The translations under genes and the position numbers were made by a program. From the NCBI RefSeq assembly GCF_014635325.1, contig NZ_BMCT01000001.1:434001-498000 (forward strand): 64,000 nt of DNA, written 5' to 3'. This DNA comes from Azorhizobium oxalatiphilum. GTDB taxonomy: Bacteria > Pseudomonadota > Alphaproteobacteria > Rhizobiales > Xanthobacteraceae. Position 1 is the first letter of the stretch; every line of letters begins with the position of its first letter. The notes beneath the pieces were generated by a model. It was not told the origin of the DNA and searched no databases. It saw only the letters and a program-made list of their open reading frames with translations. Shown piece after piece: positions 53,222 through 61,898 of the stretch.

Positions 53222-54639
53222 GCGCGATCCACGAACTGGGCCTCGTCGAGACGGCAAACGCCATCGCCGACGGCTCGATCACGTCGGAAGCTGCCACCCG
53301 CACGGCGCTGGACCGGCTGGAGCGGCTCGGCCCCGACTATAACGCCGTGATGGCGCTCGATCGCGAGGGCGCGCTGGCCGCCGCACGCGCGGTGGATGTG
53401 GCGCGGGCCAAGGGCGAGGACATCGGCCTCATCGGCGGCGTGCCGCTGGCGCACAAGGATCTGCTCTATCGCGCCGGGCGCGTGTGCACGGGTGGCTCGA
53501 TCATCCGCAGGGATTTCGTGCCGGACACCACCGCCTCTGTGCTGGAACGGCTGGACGGGGCAGGGGCGCTGGATCTCGGCACGCTGCATCTGGCCGAATT
53601 CGCCATGTCGCCCACAGGCTTCAACGCCCATTACGGCCATGGTCGCAGCCCGTGGAACCGCGACTATGGCTCCGGCGGCTCGTCCTCCGGTTCGGGCGCG
53701 GCGGTGGCTGCGCGTCTCGTCTCCGGCGCGCTGGGCTCGGATACGGGCGGCTCCATTCGTCATCCCTCCGCCATGTGTGGCGTGACGGGGCTGAAGCCTA
53801 CCCATGGGCTCGTGCCGCTTTATGGCGCGATGCCTCTGGCGCCGAGCCTCGATACCATCGGCCCGCTCACCCGCAGTGCGGTGGATGCCGCGCGCATGCT
53901 CAGCGTGATCGCAGGGCCGGATGTGCGCGATGCCGCCACCCTCTCGGCGCCCGAGCGCGATTATGAGCAGGGGCTCACCGGCGATCTGCGCGGCGTCACC
54001 ATCGCCGTTCCGCAGGGCTATTATCGCACAACGGCCGATGCGGAAATCCTGAAGCTGATGGACGAGAGCCTCGCCGTTCTGCGCGAGGCGGGGGTCAGGG
54101 TGGTCGAGACCACGGTGCCCGACATGGGCACCATCAACGCCCTGATGCAGGTGGTGATGACGGCCGAGGCGGCGGCGCTCCATCGGAAATGGCTGGCCGA
54201 GCGGCCGGAGGATTACGGGGCGCAGGTGCGGGCCCGCATCATCCCCGGCTACGCGCTGGCCGCCACGCGCTATGTGGAGGCGCTGATGATGCGCGCCGAA
54301 GTGGCGCGCGACTGGCTGAAATGCGCCATGGACGGCGCCGACATGGTGCATGTGCCCACATTGGCCGCGCCGGTGCCGAGCATCGCCGAGACCACCGAGG
54401 GCTCGCCGGAGGACATCGCCATCGCCATCGGCCGCGTGACCCATTGCACTCGGGGCATTTCCTATCTGGGCCTACCCTCGCTGTCGGTGCCGTGTGGTTT
54501 CACGAAGAACGGCCTGCCGGCCGCCTTCCAGCTTGTGGGCCGCCCCTATGGCGAGCCGGTTCTGCTGCGGGCGGGCGATGCCTATCAGCGCCGCACCGAC
54601 TTCCACACCCGCCTGCCGCCGGGCTGCGGGGAGGACTGA
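53218..54639 (+). CDS. Amidase signature enzyme (AtzE/GatA-like)
   Basis: 473 residues. Ser-cisSer-Lys triad: Lys80 in PLAHKDLLYR, Ser155 in YGSGGSSSGSGAAVA and nucleophile Ser179 in LGSDTGGSIRHP. The Gly/Ser-rich signature and CGVTGLKPTHG are intact. Amidase-signature enzymes of this group hydrolyse linear amides, including carboxybiuret and allophanate. With an AtzG-like partner just upstream, it probably forms a complex and takes the late nitrogen-releasing step of the pathway. GTG 53218 start overlaps the partner's stop. It is the last gene of the operon. Confidence 0.92.
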   Translation: MSAIHELGLVETANAIADGSITSEAATRTALDRLERLGPDYNAVMALDREGALAAARAVDVARAKGEDIGLIGGVPLAHKDLLYRAGRVCTGGSIIRRDFVPDTTASVLERLDGAGALDLGTLHLAEFAMSPTGFNAHYGHGRSPWNRDYGSGGSSSGSGAAVAARLVSGALGSDTGGSIRHPSAMCGVTGLKPTHGLVPLYGAMPLAPSLDTIGPLTRSAVDAARMLSVIAGPDVRDAATLSAPERDYEQGLTGDLRGVTIAVPQGYYRTTADAEILKLMDESLAVLREAGVRVVETTVPDMGTINALMQVVMTAEAAALHRKWLAERPEDYGAQVRARIIPGYALAATRYVEALMMRAEVARDWLKCAMDGADMVHVPTLAAPVPSIAETTEGSPEDIAIAIGRVTHCTRGISYLGLPSLSVPCGFTKNGLPAAFQLVGRPYGEPVLLRAGDAYQRRTDFHTRLPPGCGED

Positions 54640-54672
54640 GGGGGGCGCCCCTCGCCGAAAGCGCACCGCAAC

Positions 54673-54819
54673 CCCCTCTCCCGCTTGCGGGGGGGGTGGG
54701 GAGGGGGCCGCGCGGAGCGCGGGAACGCCCTCCGCTTGCCGCAGCCCTGATCAGTTCATCAACAGAAGTTCCGCCCGGCCTGCCCCCTCCCTATCCCTCC
54801 CCCGCAAGCGGGAGAGGGG
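54673..54819. repeat. Long inverted repeat between converging genes
   Basis: The 21-base arms at 54673–54693 and 54799–54819 are perfect inverted copies (CCCCTCTCCCGCTTGCGG and its complement form the core), separated by 105 bases and continuing inward with mismatches. GC-rich, with CTCTCCCGC/GCGGGAGAG arms. It lies between the amidase gene and poxB, which converge, so it could act as a terminator or be a copy of a dispersed intergenic repeat. Confidence 0.7.
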
Positions 54820-54859
54820 ACCTGTCGTGCAGGGGAAGAGCGCGTAACCGTTTAAAAGC

Positions 54860-56587
54860 TCACCGGAACAGATTGCTCTTTGCCAGTTCCAGCAGCTCGT
54901 CGCCGCGACCGTTCATGATGGCCCGCGCCGCATAGAGCGAGAAGCCGATGGCCTGCTCGGCCTTGATGGCAGGCGGCATCACAAGCTCCATCTTGTCGGT
55001 CACGACATCCACCACCGCCGGGCCGTCATGGGCGAAGGCGGCTTCCAGCGCGCCCTTCACGTCGGCCGGATCCTCCACCCGTTGGCCATGGATGCCGATG
55101 GCCTTCGCCATGGCGGCGAAGTCCGGGTTCTTCAGGTCGGTGCCCACATTGAGGAAGCCGGCCGCTTTCATCTCCATGTCCACGAAGCCGAGCAGGCCGT
55201 TGTTGAAGATGACGATCTTCACCGGCAGGTTGAGCTGGCGCAGTGAGAGTATGTCGCCCATCAGCATGGAGAAGCCGCCGTCACCGGAGAGCGAGACCAC
55301 CTGCCGCTTGGGATAGGCACCCTGCACGCCGATGGCCTGCGGCATGGCGTTGGCCATGGAGCCGTGGATCAATGAGCCGATAAGCCGTCGCTCACCATTC
55401 ATGGTGAGATACCGCGCCGCCCACACCGTGGTCTCGCCCACGTCCACGCTGAACACGGCGTCCTTCGCCGCCACCTCGTCCACCATCTTCGCCAGATACT
55501 GCGGGTGGATGGGTTTTGTGCCCGGTTTGCCCACGGCGAGCGCGTCGAGATCACGGCGCGAGGTCTTGTAGTGTTCCTGCACCTTCTTGAGGAAGGCATC
55601 GTCCGTGCGCGGCTGGAGGCGCTGGAGCAAAGCGGTGAGTGTGAGCTTCACATCGCCCACGAGGCCAAGGTCGAGCCGCGTGCGGCGGCCGAGGTTCTCG
55701 GGGCGGATGTCGATCTGCACCACCTTGGCGTCGGTGGGATAGAACTGGCGATAGGGGAAGTCGGTGCCCACCATCAGCAGCAGATCGGCCTCGCGCATGG
55801 CGTGATAGCCGGAGGCGAAGCCGATGAAGCCGGTCATGCCCACGTCGTAGGGATTGTCATATTCGACAAAGGGCTTTCCCCGCAGCGTGTGCACCACCGG
55901 GGCCTTCAGCGCGGCGGCGAGCGCCACCACCTGGTCATGCGCGCCCTCGCAGCCGCCACCGGCGAGGATGGTGATGCGTTTGGCGTCCGCCACCAGCGCG
56001 TCGAGCCTGTCGAACTCCGCCAGCGGGGGCACCACGGTCGGGAAGGCGATGTCGGTCCACACCGGCTCGGTGCGGCCCTCGGCGGCGCGCAGGGCCACGT
56101 CGCCGGGAATGACGATGACGGCCACGCCCTGCTTCTGGATCGCCGTGCGCATGGCGATTTCCATCACGCGCGGCATCTGCGCCGGGCTCGACACCATCTC
56201 GCAGTAATGGCTGCATTCCTTGAACAGGCTTTCCGGATGGGTCTCCTGGAAATAGCCGGAGCCGATCTCGGGGCTGGGAATGTGGGCGGCGATCGCCAGC
56301 ACCGGCGTGCGGGTGCGGTGGCAGTCGAACAGGCCGTTGATGAGGTGCAAATTGCCCGGCCCGCAAGAGCCGGCGCACACGGCGAGCTTGCCGGTGATCT
56401 GGGCTTCCGCGCCGGCGGCGAAGGCGGCCACTTCCTCGTGGCGCACATGCATCCACTTCACCTCGGGGGTGAAGCGCAAGGCATCGGTGAGGCCGTTGAG
56501 GCTGTCGCCGACCACGCCCCAGACCCGCTCCACGCCCGCTGCCGCCAGGGTGCGCGCCATCACGTCCGCCACTCTCACTCCGGCCAT
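54860..56587 (-). CDS. poxB: Pyruvate:quinone oxidoreductase, PoxB type
   Basis: 575 residues, close to E. coli PoxB (572). TPP- and FAD-dependent oxidation of pyruvate to acetate and CO2, passing electrons to ubiquinone at the membrane. Features: catalytic Glu51 in [15 protein letters not shown] region [17 protein letters not shown] motif [12 protein letters not shown] with the Asn in IFNNGLLGF, and a C-terminal amphipathic segment [14 protein letters not shown] matching the lipid-activated tail of PoxB. GGAGGG precedes ATG 56587 on the minus strand. Divergent from the FUSC gene. Confidence 0.93.
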   Translation of the reverse strand: MAGVRVADVMARTLAAAGVERVWGVVGDSLNGLTDALRFTPEVKWMHVRHEEVAAFAAGAEAQITGKLAVCAGSCGPGNLHLINGLFDCHRTRTPVLAIAAHIPSPEIGSGYFQETHPESLFKECSHYCEMVSSPAQMPRVMEIAMRTAIQKQGVAVIVIPGDVALRAAEGRTEPVWTDIAFPTVVPPLAEFDRLDALVADAKRITILAGGGCEGAHDQVVALAAALKAPVVHTLRGKPFVEYDNPYDVGMTGFIGFASGYHAMREADLLLMVGTDFPYRQFYPTDAKVVQIDIRPENLGRRTRLDLGLVGDVKLTLTALLQRLQPRTDDAFLKKVQEHYKTSRRDLDALAVGKPGTKPIHPQYLAKMVDEVAAKDAVFSVDVGETTVWAARYLTMNGERRLIGSLIHGSMANAMPQAIGVQGAYPKRQVVSLSGDGGFSMLMGDILSLRQLNLPVKIVIFNNGLLGFVDMEMKAAGFLNVGTDLKNPDFAAMAKAIGIHGQRVEDPADVKGALEAAFAHDGPAVVDVVTDKMELVMPPAIKAEQAIGFSLYAARAIMNGRGDELLELAKSNLFR

Positions 56588-56767
56588 GGGGCCCTCCTGT
56601 TGCTGTCGTCCCAACCTCAACACGCGTAACCGCCCTTGCGATCCCGTTCTTGCCCGTCCGCCCGCCGCCTTGCCGGGCATAAGCCAGCTCCACGACCGCC
56701 GGTTGACGTATCATCCTGCCATCGGCAGATGATGCAAGTGCCGCGGCAACGACTGTTGAGCCGGGCC

Positions 56768-57934
56768 ATGGACAAAGCGGCGCAAGGCAAGGCGGGGACA
56801 GCCATGGGCGGCGAGGGCACGCGGGCGTGGTGGAAGCGGGCGGAAGGCTGGGCCGAGCCGCCGCTCAAGGCGGCGGAGCGCTATGAGGTCTCGGCGCGGG
56901 AGGATCTGGCCGCCTTCACGCTGTTCGGCTATCGCGGCCGGGTGGCGATGCGGGTCACGCTGGGCATTCTGCTGGCCATCGCCATCGCGCATTTTCTGAA
57001 GCTGGAAATGCCGGTCTGGGCGGCCATCAGCGTGCTGCGGGTGTTCCAGAACGACCGCACCGCCACGGTGCAGCGCGGGCTGGAGCGGGTGGCGGGCACC
57101 CTTGCCGGCGGGCTGATCGCTTATGGCATCATGTTTGGCGGGGCGAGCCACGCCTTCGTCTATATCGCCACCGGCCTTGTCTGCGCGGGCGCGGTCTATG
57201 CGCAGGCGGTCAGCCGCTACAGCTACGCGTTCACGCTGGTGGGCTTCACCGTGCCGCTGATGACCTATCACGCGCTCACCTCCAGCGAGCCCATCGGCCA
57301 TGTCATCCTCATGCGCGGGCTGGAGGTGCTGGTGGGCGTGGCCGTCGCCACCAGCATCGATCTGCTCACCTCGCGCGCCAAGCCGCAGGCACCGCCGAAG
57401 CCGTGGTTCGCGGGCATGGATGCCATCTTCCTCGGCCATGCGCTGACCGTGGGTATCGCGGTCACGCTGGTGCCGGTGGTGTGGACGGTGTTCCACCTGC
57501 CGGGCTTCGAGCAGACGCCGATCACCGCCTTCATCGTGGTGGGGGCGGCGCGGGAGGGCATCGGCTGGAAGTCGCTGAACCGCTGCATCGGCTGCCTGCT
57601 GGGCGCGGCGCTGGGCTTTCTCGGCGTGCTGATGCTGGATGGTAATCTCTGGCTCTGGCTGCTGTTCGTCGCCGCCGGCCTGTTCCTGTTCACGCAGGTC
57701 TGCTTTGGCGGCAGCGTGGTGGCCTATACGGGCGCGCAGGCGGGCATCGCCTTCCTGCTGGTGGTGGTGCAGGAGCCCATTCCCAATCTGGATCTGGCGG
57801 CCGGGGTGGGGCGCATGTGGGGCATTGCGGGCGGCATCGCCATGGTGATGCTGGTGGGTCTCGCCACCTGGCCCATCCGCCGCCGCATCGCCGAGCGCCT
57901 CACGCCCCGCCAAGCGCACGAGATCGCGCACTGA
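56768..57934 (+). CDS. FUSC family inner-membrane protein
   Basis: 388 residues with about ten hydrophobic segments arranged as two repeats; FUSC proteins (YccS/AaeB relatives) are linked to efflux of aromatic acids or fusaric acid. Visible: RVAMRVTLGILLAIAIAHF and KLEMPVWAAISV in the first half, and KSLNRCIGCLLGAALGFLG in the second. Only the membrane part is present; there is no adjacent periplasmic adaptor. ATG 56768 (MDKAAQGKAG) is preferred, with in-frame ATGs at 56729 and 56732 as alternatives; the ribosome binding site is weak in each case. Confidence 0.87.
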   Translation: MDKAAQGKAGTAMGGEGTRAWWKRAEGWAEPPLKAAERYEVSAREDLAAFTLFGYRGRVAMRVTLGILLAIAIAHFLKLEMPVWAAISVLRVFQNDRTATVQRGLERVAGTLAGGLIAYGIMFGGASHAFVYIATGLVCAGAVYAQAVSRYSYAFTLVGFTVPLMTYHALTSSEPIGHVILMRGLEVLVGVAVATSIDLLTSRAKPQAPPKPWFAGMDAIFLGHALTVGIAVTLVPVVWTVFHLPGFEQTPITAFIVVGAAREGIGWKSLNRCIGCLLGAALGFLGVLMLDGNLWLWLLFVAAGLFLFTQVCFGGSVVAYTGAQAGIAFLLVVVQEPIPNLDLAAGVGRMWGIAGGIAMVMLVGLATWPIRRRIAERLTPRQAHEIAH

Positions 57935-57942
57935 TGGACATG

Positions 57943-57974
57943 AAAACGCCGACCGGAGAGGGCTCCGGCCGGCG
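57943..57974 (-). terminator. Terminator of the third chemoreceptor gene
   Basis: CGCCGACCGGAG (57947–57958) pairs with CTCCGGCCGGCG (57963–57974), one mismatch, AGGG loop. On the minus strand the stem runs into TTTT (57946–57943). It lies 24 bases after the receptor stop and also follows the converging FUSC gene. Confidence 0.8.
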
Positions 57975-57998
57975 CGTCTTCACTGCTGGTGTCGTGCC

Positions 57999-60092
57999 TC
58001 AGGCGGCGCGCACCGTGTCGAGGAAGCGGCGCATCTCCACTTCCAGCTGACGGGACTGGTCGGTGAGGGCGGAAGCCGCGCCGAGCACATGGCCGGCGGC
58101 CTCGCCGGTCTCGTCGGCGGTCTTCGCCACCTCGGAGATGTGGCCGGTCACGGTGTTGGTGCCGGAAGCCGCCTGATCCACGTTGCGAACGATCTCGCGG
58201 GTGGCGACGCCCTGCTGCTCCACGGCGGCGGAGATGGAGGTCGCCACATCGCTCATCTGGCGGATCTGCGTGCCCACGCCCTCGATCACCGTCACCGCCT
58301 CCTTGGTGGTGGACTGGATGGAGCCGATCTGGGTCTCGATCTCCTCGGTGGCCTTGGCGGTCTGGGTGGCCAGCGCCTTCACCTCGGAGGCGACAACGGC
58401 AAAACCCTTGCCGGCGTCACCGGCACGCGCCGCCTCGATGGTGGCGTTCAGCGCCAGCAGGTTGGTCTGCTCCGCGATGGAGGAAATGAGCCCGATGACA
58501 TCGCCGATGCGCGAGGCCGCCTGCGCCAGCTGGCGAATGACGTCACCGGTCTTCTCGGCTTCCACCACGGCGGTGGAGGACATCTTTGCCGACTGCTGCA
58601 CCTGACGGCCGATCTCGTCCACGGAGGAGCCCAGCTCTTCCGCCGAGGAGGCGACCATCACCACGTTGGTGGAGGCCTCTTCCGCCGCCGCCGCCACGGC
58701 GGTGGACTGCTCGGAGGTCTTGCGGGCGGCGCTCGCCATGGTCTGCGCCGTGCCGTGCAACTGGGCGGAGGAGGACGCCACGCTGCCGATGATGCCGCCC
58801 ACCGCGCGCTCGAAATCGTCGGCGAGCTTCAGCATGCTCTCGCGGCGCTCGGCGGCGACGCGGTGCTCGTTCTCCTTGGCTTCGGCTTCAAGGGCGGCGT
58901 TGCGGGCCATCTCTTCCTTGAACACCAGCATGGCCTTTGCCATGGCGCCGATCTCGTCGCGGCGGCTGGTGTTGGGGATGTCGACGGCCAGATTGCCGCT
59001 GGCCAGCACCTGCATGGTGTCGGTCAGATGCGAGATGGGCCGGGTCACGCGGCGCACCACCACCAGCAGGCCGGTGACGGCGATGAGCACGGCGGCGACC
59101 AGAAGCAGCGTGTAGAGAATGAGGGAGGTGGTGGCCGCGCTGGAGGTGGCCTCGGCGACTTCCGCGAGGCTGTCCACGGCCTGCAGGCCGACGTTGGCGA
59201 TCTTCTCCAGCGCCGGGATCGACTGGCCGCGCCACTGGTCGGCGGTCACGGTGGGAAGCTGGCCGGAGGACAAGGCGGCACCCACCTGCTTGCGCAGGAC
59301 ATCCACCGGGCCGGTGAAATAGGCGGCCTGCGCGGCGGCGACGGTGGTCTTCAGCACCTCGGGCATATCAGGCGCATTCACGAGGGTCTGCACCTGCTCC
59401 CAGCTCAGAGCGGTCTTGGCGTCCATGCCGGCGATGGCGCCGATCTGCTCGGGCGTGAAGGGCTTCTGCGCCCGCAAAGTCGCGCTCATGAGCAGCGAGG
59501 CGTCGCCGGCGGCGGCGCGGGTGGCGCCGGCCACGAAGCGGATGACGGTGAAGCGCAGCAGGGAGGGCTGGGCGATGCGGATCTGGCTTTCGATGGCGTC
59601 GGTGGCGTCATCCAGCGTGTTCATGACGGTGACGGCTTCGGCCATGAAGCGGGGCAGCAGCTTGGGGTCGCGGCTTTCCAGCGGCATCCGGAGCGCGGCA
59701 TCCACATCGGCCCGCAGACCCTTGATGGTCTGCACGGCGGAGCGCAACTGCTGCGCCAGCGCTGCGGCTTCCGGGGTGCCGGCGGCTTCCAGGCTGGTGA
59801 TGGCGGTGGTCAGGGAGGGATCTACCACCGCGCGCCGCTTGGCGATGCTCTCGACGGCGGAGGTCAGCTTGTCGGAGGGCAAGGGAAGCGTCACGCCCAC
59901 GTCGGCGCGCTCCAGCCGGTAGCTGGCGAAGGCGCGGAACAGGGCATGGTCGGCCTTCACGAAGGTCAGGGCCAGCTCCGCCGCCTGCGAGCGCTGGTAG
60001 GCGCTGATGAGGGAGGAGACGCACAGCACCGCAAGAATGGCGCTGGTGAGAGAGAATAAAGCGATCAGAGTTGTCTTGATGGACAGTTTCAT
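57999..60092 (-). CDS. Methyl-accepting chemotaxis protein, transmembrane
   Basis: 697 residues, complete receptor. Membrane span about 8–29, periplasmic helical sensor domain about 30–325 (four-helix-bundle type, Leu/Ala-rich), second span about 328–352 ([20 protein letters not shown]), HAMP domain about 355–405, then the signalling coiled coil with tip [20 protein letters not shown]. The tail ends [10 protein letters not shown], without a CheR docking pentapeptide. Ligand unknown. It is unlinked to the che operon and is probably monocistronic, with terminators on both sides. Confidence 0.95.
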   Translation of the reverse strand: MKLSIKTTLIALFSLTSAILAVLCVSSLISAYQRSQAAELALTFVKADHALFRAFASYRLERADVGVTLPLPSDKLTSAVESIAKRRAVVDPSLTTAITSLEAAGTPEAAALAQQLRSAVQTIKGLRADVDAALRMPLESRDPKLLPRFMAEAVTVMNTLDDATDAIESQIRIAQPSLLRFTVIRFVAGATRAAAGDASLLMSATLRAQKPFTPEQIGAIAGMDAKTALSWEQVQTLVNAPDMPEVLKTTVAAAQAAYFTGPVDVLRKQVGAALSSGQLPTVTADQWRGQSIPALEKIANVGLQAVDSLAEVAEATSSAATTSLILYTLLLVAAVLIAVTGLLVVVRRVTRPISHLTDTMQVLASGNLAVDIPNTSRRDEIGAMAKAMLVFKEEMARNAALEAEAKENEHRVAAERRESMLKLADDFERAVGGIIGSVASSSAQLHGTAQTMASAARKTSEQSTAVAAAAEEASTNVVMVASSAEELGSSVDEIGRQVQQSAKMSSTAVVEAEKTGDVIRQLAQAASRIGDVIGLISSIAEQTNLLALNATIEAARAGDAGKGFAVVASEVKALATQTAKATEEIETQIGSIQSTTKEAVTVIEGVGTQIRQMSDVATSISAAVEQQGVATREIVRNVDQAASGTNTVTGHISEVAKTADETGEAAGHVLGAASALTDQSRQLEVEMRRFLDTVRAA

Positions 60093-60195
60093 AGCTGGCC
60101 CCCAAATATATCAGCTCTTCAAATAAGGACGGGGGCTGGTGTCAGGCTTGCTGAAACGGTGGTATCAGAGGGTGCGATGTTGCGCCGCAGCACAA

Positions 60196-60229
60196 TAAAA
60201 AGGGCGCCCGGCCGAAGCCGCGCGCCCTT
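60196..60229 (-). terminator. Rho-independent terminator of the aminotransferase gene
   Basis: On the minus strand AAGGGCGC (60229–60222) pairs with GCGCCCTT (60207–60200) with an inner GCCG/CGGC stem and a TTCG loop, followed by a T run (60201–60197). It lies 25 bases after the aminotransferase stop. Confidence 0.92.
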
Positions 60230-60253
60230 GTACTGTCAGGTTCTTGCGAGAGG

Positions 60254-61603
60254 TCAGGCGACGTCGCGGATCAGCTTGCGCAGCAGGGACACCATGTCCT
60301 TGATCTGCTGCTCAGTGGAGATGAAGGGCGGCGAGAAGGCCAGGCTGTCGCCGGAGTAGCGCATGTAGAGGCCTTCGCGCAGGCCGGCCTCGAACACCGC
60401 CAGCGAGCGGGTGCTGGGGCCTTCCGGCGAGGGCGCGAACTCCACCGCGGCGGTGAGGCCGAAGTTGCGCACGTCCACGATGTTGGGCTCGCCCTTGAGG
60501 CTGTGGAACTCGGCTTCCAGCAGCGGCTCCAGTTCGCGCACGCGCTCGAACAGCTTCTCTTCCTCGTACACGTCGAGGCTGGCATGGGCGGCGGCGGCGG
60601 CCATCGGATGACCCGAATAGGTGTAGCCGTGGCAGAACTCGATGGCCGCCGGCGGGCCGGACATGAAGGCCTCGTAGATCTCCTGCTTGGCGATGACGCC
60701 ACCCATGGGAATGATGCCGTTGGTGATCGCCTTGGCGAAGGTGATCATGTCCGGGATGACGCCGAGGCGCTGCGCCGCAAACGCCCAGCCGGTGCGGCCG
60801 AAGCCGGTGATGACTTCGTCGAAGATCAGCAGGATGCCGTGCTTGGTGCAGATCTCGCGAAGCTTCTCGAGATAGCCGATCGGCGGCACGATGACGGCGG
60901 CCGAACCCTGCATGGGCTCCACGATGACGGCGGAGATGGTGGAGGCGTCATGCAGCGCCACGATGCGCTCCAGCTCGTCCGCCAGATGCACGCCCCACTC
61001 CGGCTGGCCCTTGGAGAAAGCCATCTGCGAGAGGTTGTGGGTGTGCGGCAGGTGGTCGACGCCGTTCACCATGCCGGGGGCGAACATCTTGCGGTTGGCG
61101 ACCATGCCGCCCACCGACATGCCGCCGAAGCCGACGCCGTGATAGCCCTTCTCGCGGCCGATGAAGCGGGTGCGCGTGGCCTGGCCGGTGAGCCGGTGAT
61201 AGCCCATGGCGATCTTCAGCGCCGTATCCACCGCTTCCGAGCCGGAATTGGTGAAGAACACGCGGTTCAGGCCCTCGGGGGCCATGTCAGCGATGCGCTC
61301 GGTGAGCTGGATGGTGTTGGCGCTGGCCACCTGGAAGGACGGCGCATAATCCAGCGCGCTGACCTGCTTGGTGACGGCTTCCACGATGCGCGGATGGGCA
61401 TGGCCCAGCGGCGTGCACCACAGGCCCGAGGAGCCGTCGAAGATTTTCACGCCGTTGGCATTGGTGAAGTAGCAGCCCTCGGCCGCCACCATGGTGCGGT
61501 CATTGGGGTTGGACTTGAAGCGGCGGTTGGATGTGAACGGCGCCCAATAGGCATCCACATTGAGCTGCCGGGCGAGTGCGCCCTTGTCAGTCACCTGATC
61601 CAT
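60254..61603 (-). CDS. Class III aminotransferase (omega-amino acid:pyruvate type)
   Basis: 449 residues, PLP-dependent. The fold opens YWAPFTSNRRFK and shows the PLP features FTNSGSEAVDTALK, EKGYHGVGFGG, FDEVITGFGRTG with the PLP-binding Asp, and the Schiff-base Lys in ITFAKAITNG (about 288). These fit the beta-alanine/omega-amino acid:pyruvate group; substrates in this group include beta-alanine, taurine, GABA and amines. It is divergent from a MocR-type regulator, which is usual for control of such genes (TauR, GabR). The ATG at 61603 gives an N-terminus MDQVTDKGAL. Confidence 0.9.
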   Translation of the reverse strand: MDQVTDKGALARQLNVDAYWAPFTSNRRFKSNPNDRTMVAAEGCYFTNANGVKIFDGSSGLWCTPLGHAHPRIVEAVTKQVSALDYAPSFQVASANTIQLTERIADMAPEGLNRVFFTNSGSEAVDTALKIAMGYHRLTGQATRTRFIGREKGYHGVGFGGMSVGGMVANRKMFAPGMVNGVDHLPHTHNLSQMAFSKGQPEWGVHLADELERIVALHDASTISAVIVEPMQGSAAVIVPPIGYLEKLREICTKHGILLIFDEVITGFGRTGWAFAAQRLGVIPDMITFAKAITNGIIPMGGVIAKQEIYEAFMSGPPAAIEFCHGYTYSGHPMAAAAAHASLDVYEEEKLFERVRELEPLLEAEFHSLKGEPNIVDVRNFGLTAAVEFAPSPEGPSTRSLAVFEAGLREGLYMRYSGDSLAFSPPFISTEQQIKDMVSLLRKLIRDVA

Positions 61604-61898
61604 TCCAGTCCTCCAGAGCCTTTGCGGCGATTGCGGCTGCGCGGGTGCGCGTGATGCCGGGAAATCCAGATTTTCACCTTAGCGATCCATGCGATTTTGT
61701 ATATATACAGATCGAAGGAACGGGCCGCATGCTGTAGTGGTGGCGGCACCCATACAGCGCTTGCACTGCTGTGGGTTTGGCCTCATCTTCCTGCGACTAA
61801 CGCCTTGGGTTGCCTCCGTTTTGTGCCGTTGCCCTTCATCTGGGCTTTACCCGAAGCGGTTATGACCACCCGTGTTATGGGCACTGCATCCTTCGGGG
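61604..61898. promoter_or_regulatory. Divergent promoter region, aminotransferase / MocR
   Basis: 295 bases between divergent genes. TGTATATATACA (61698–61709) is a perfect 12-base palindrome in an AT-rich patch and sits about 95 bases from the aminotransferase start. Further right, CCCATACAG (61748–61756) faces CTGTGGG near 61768, a degenerate inverted pair. MocR regulators usually bind direct or inverted short repeats between such divergent genes, so these are candidate operators. Confidence 0.5.

Noticed and set aside
54640-54860. CRISPR-like repeated G/C-rich runs
   Set aside because: There are only two arms, in opposite orientation, and no regular spacers. It is an inverted repeat, not an array.
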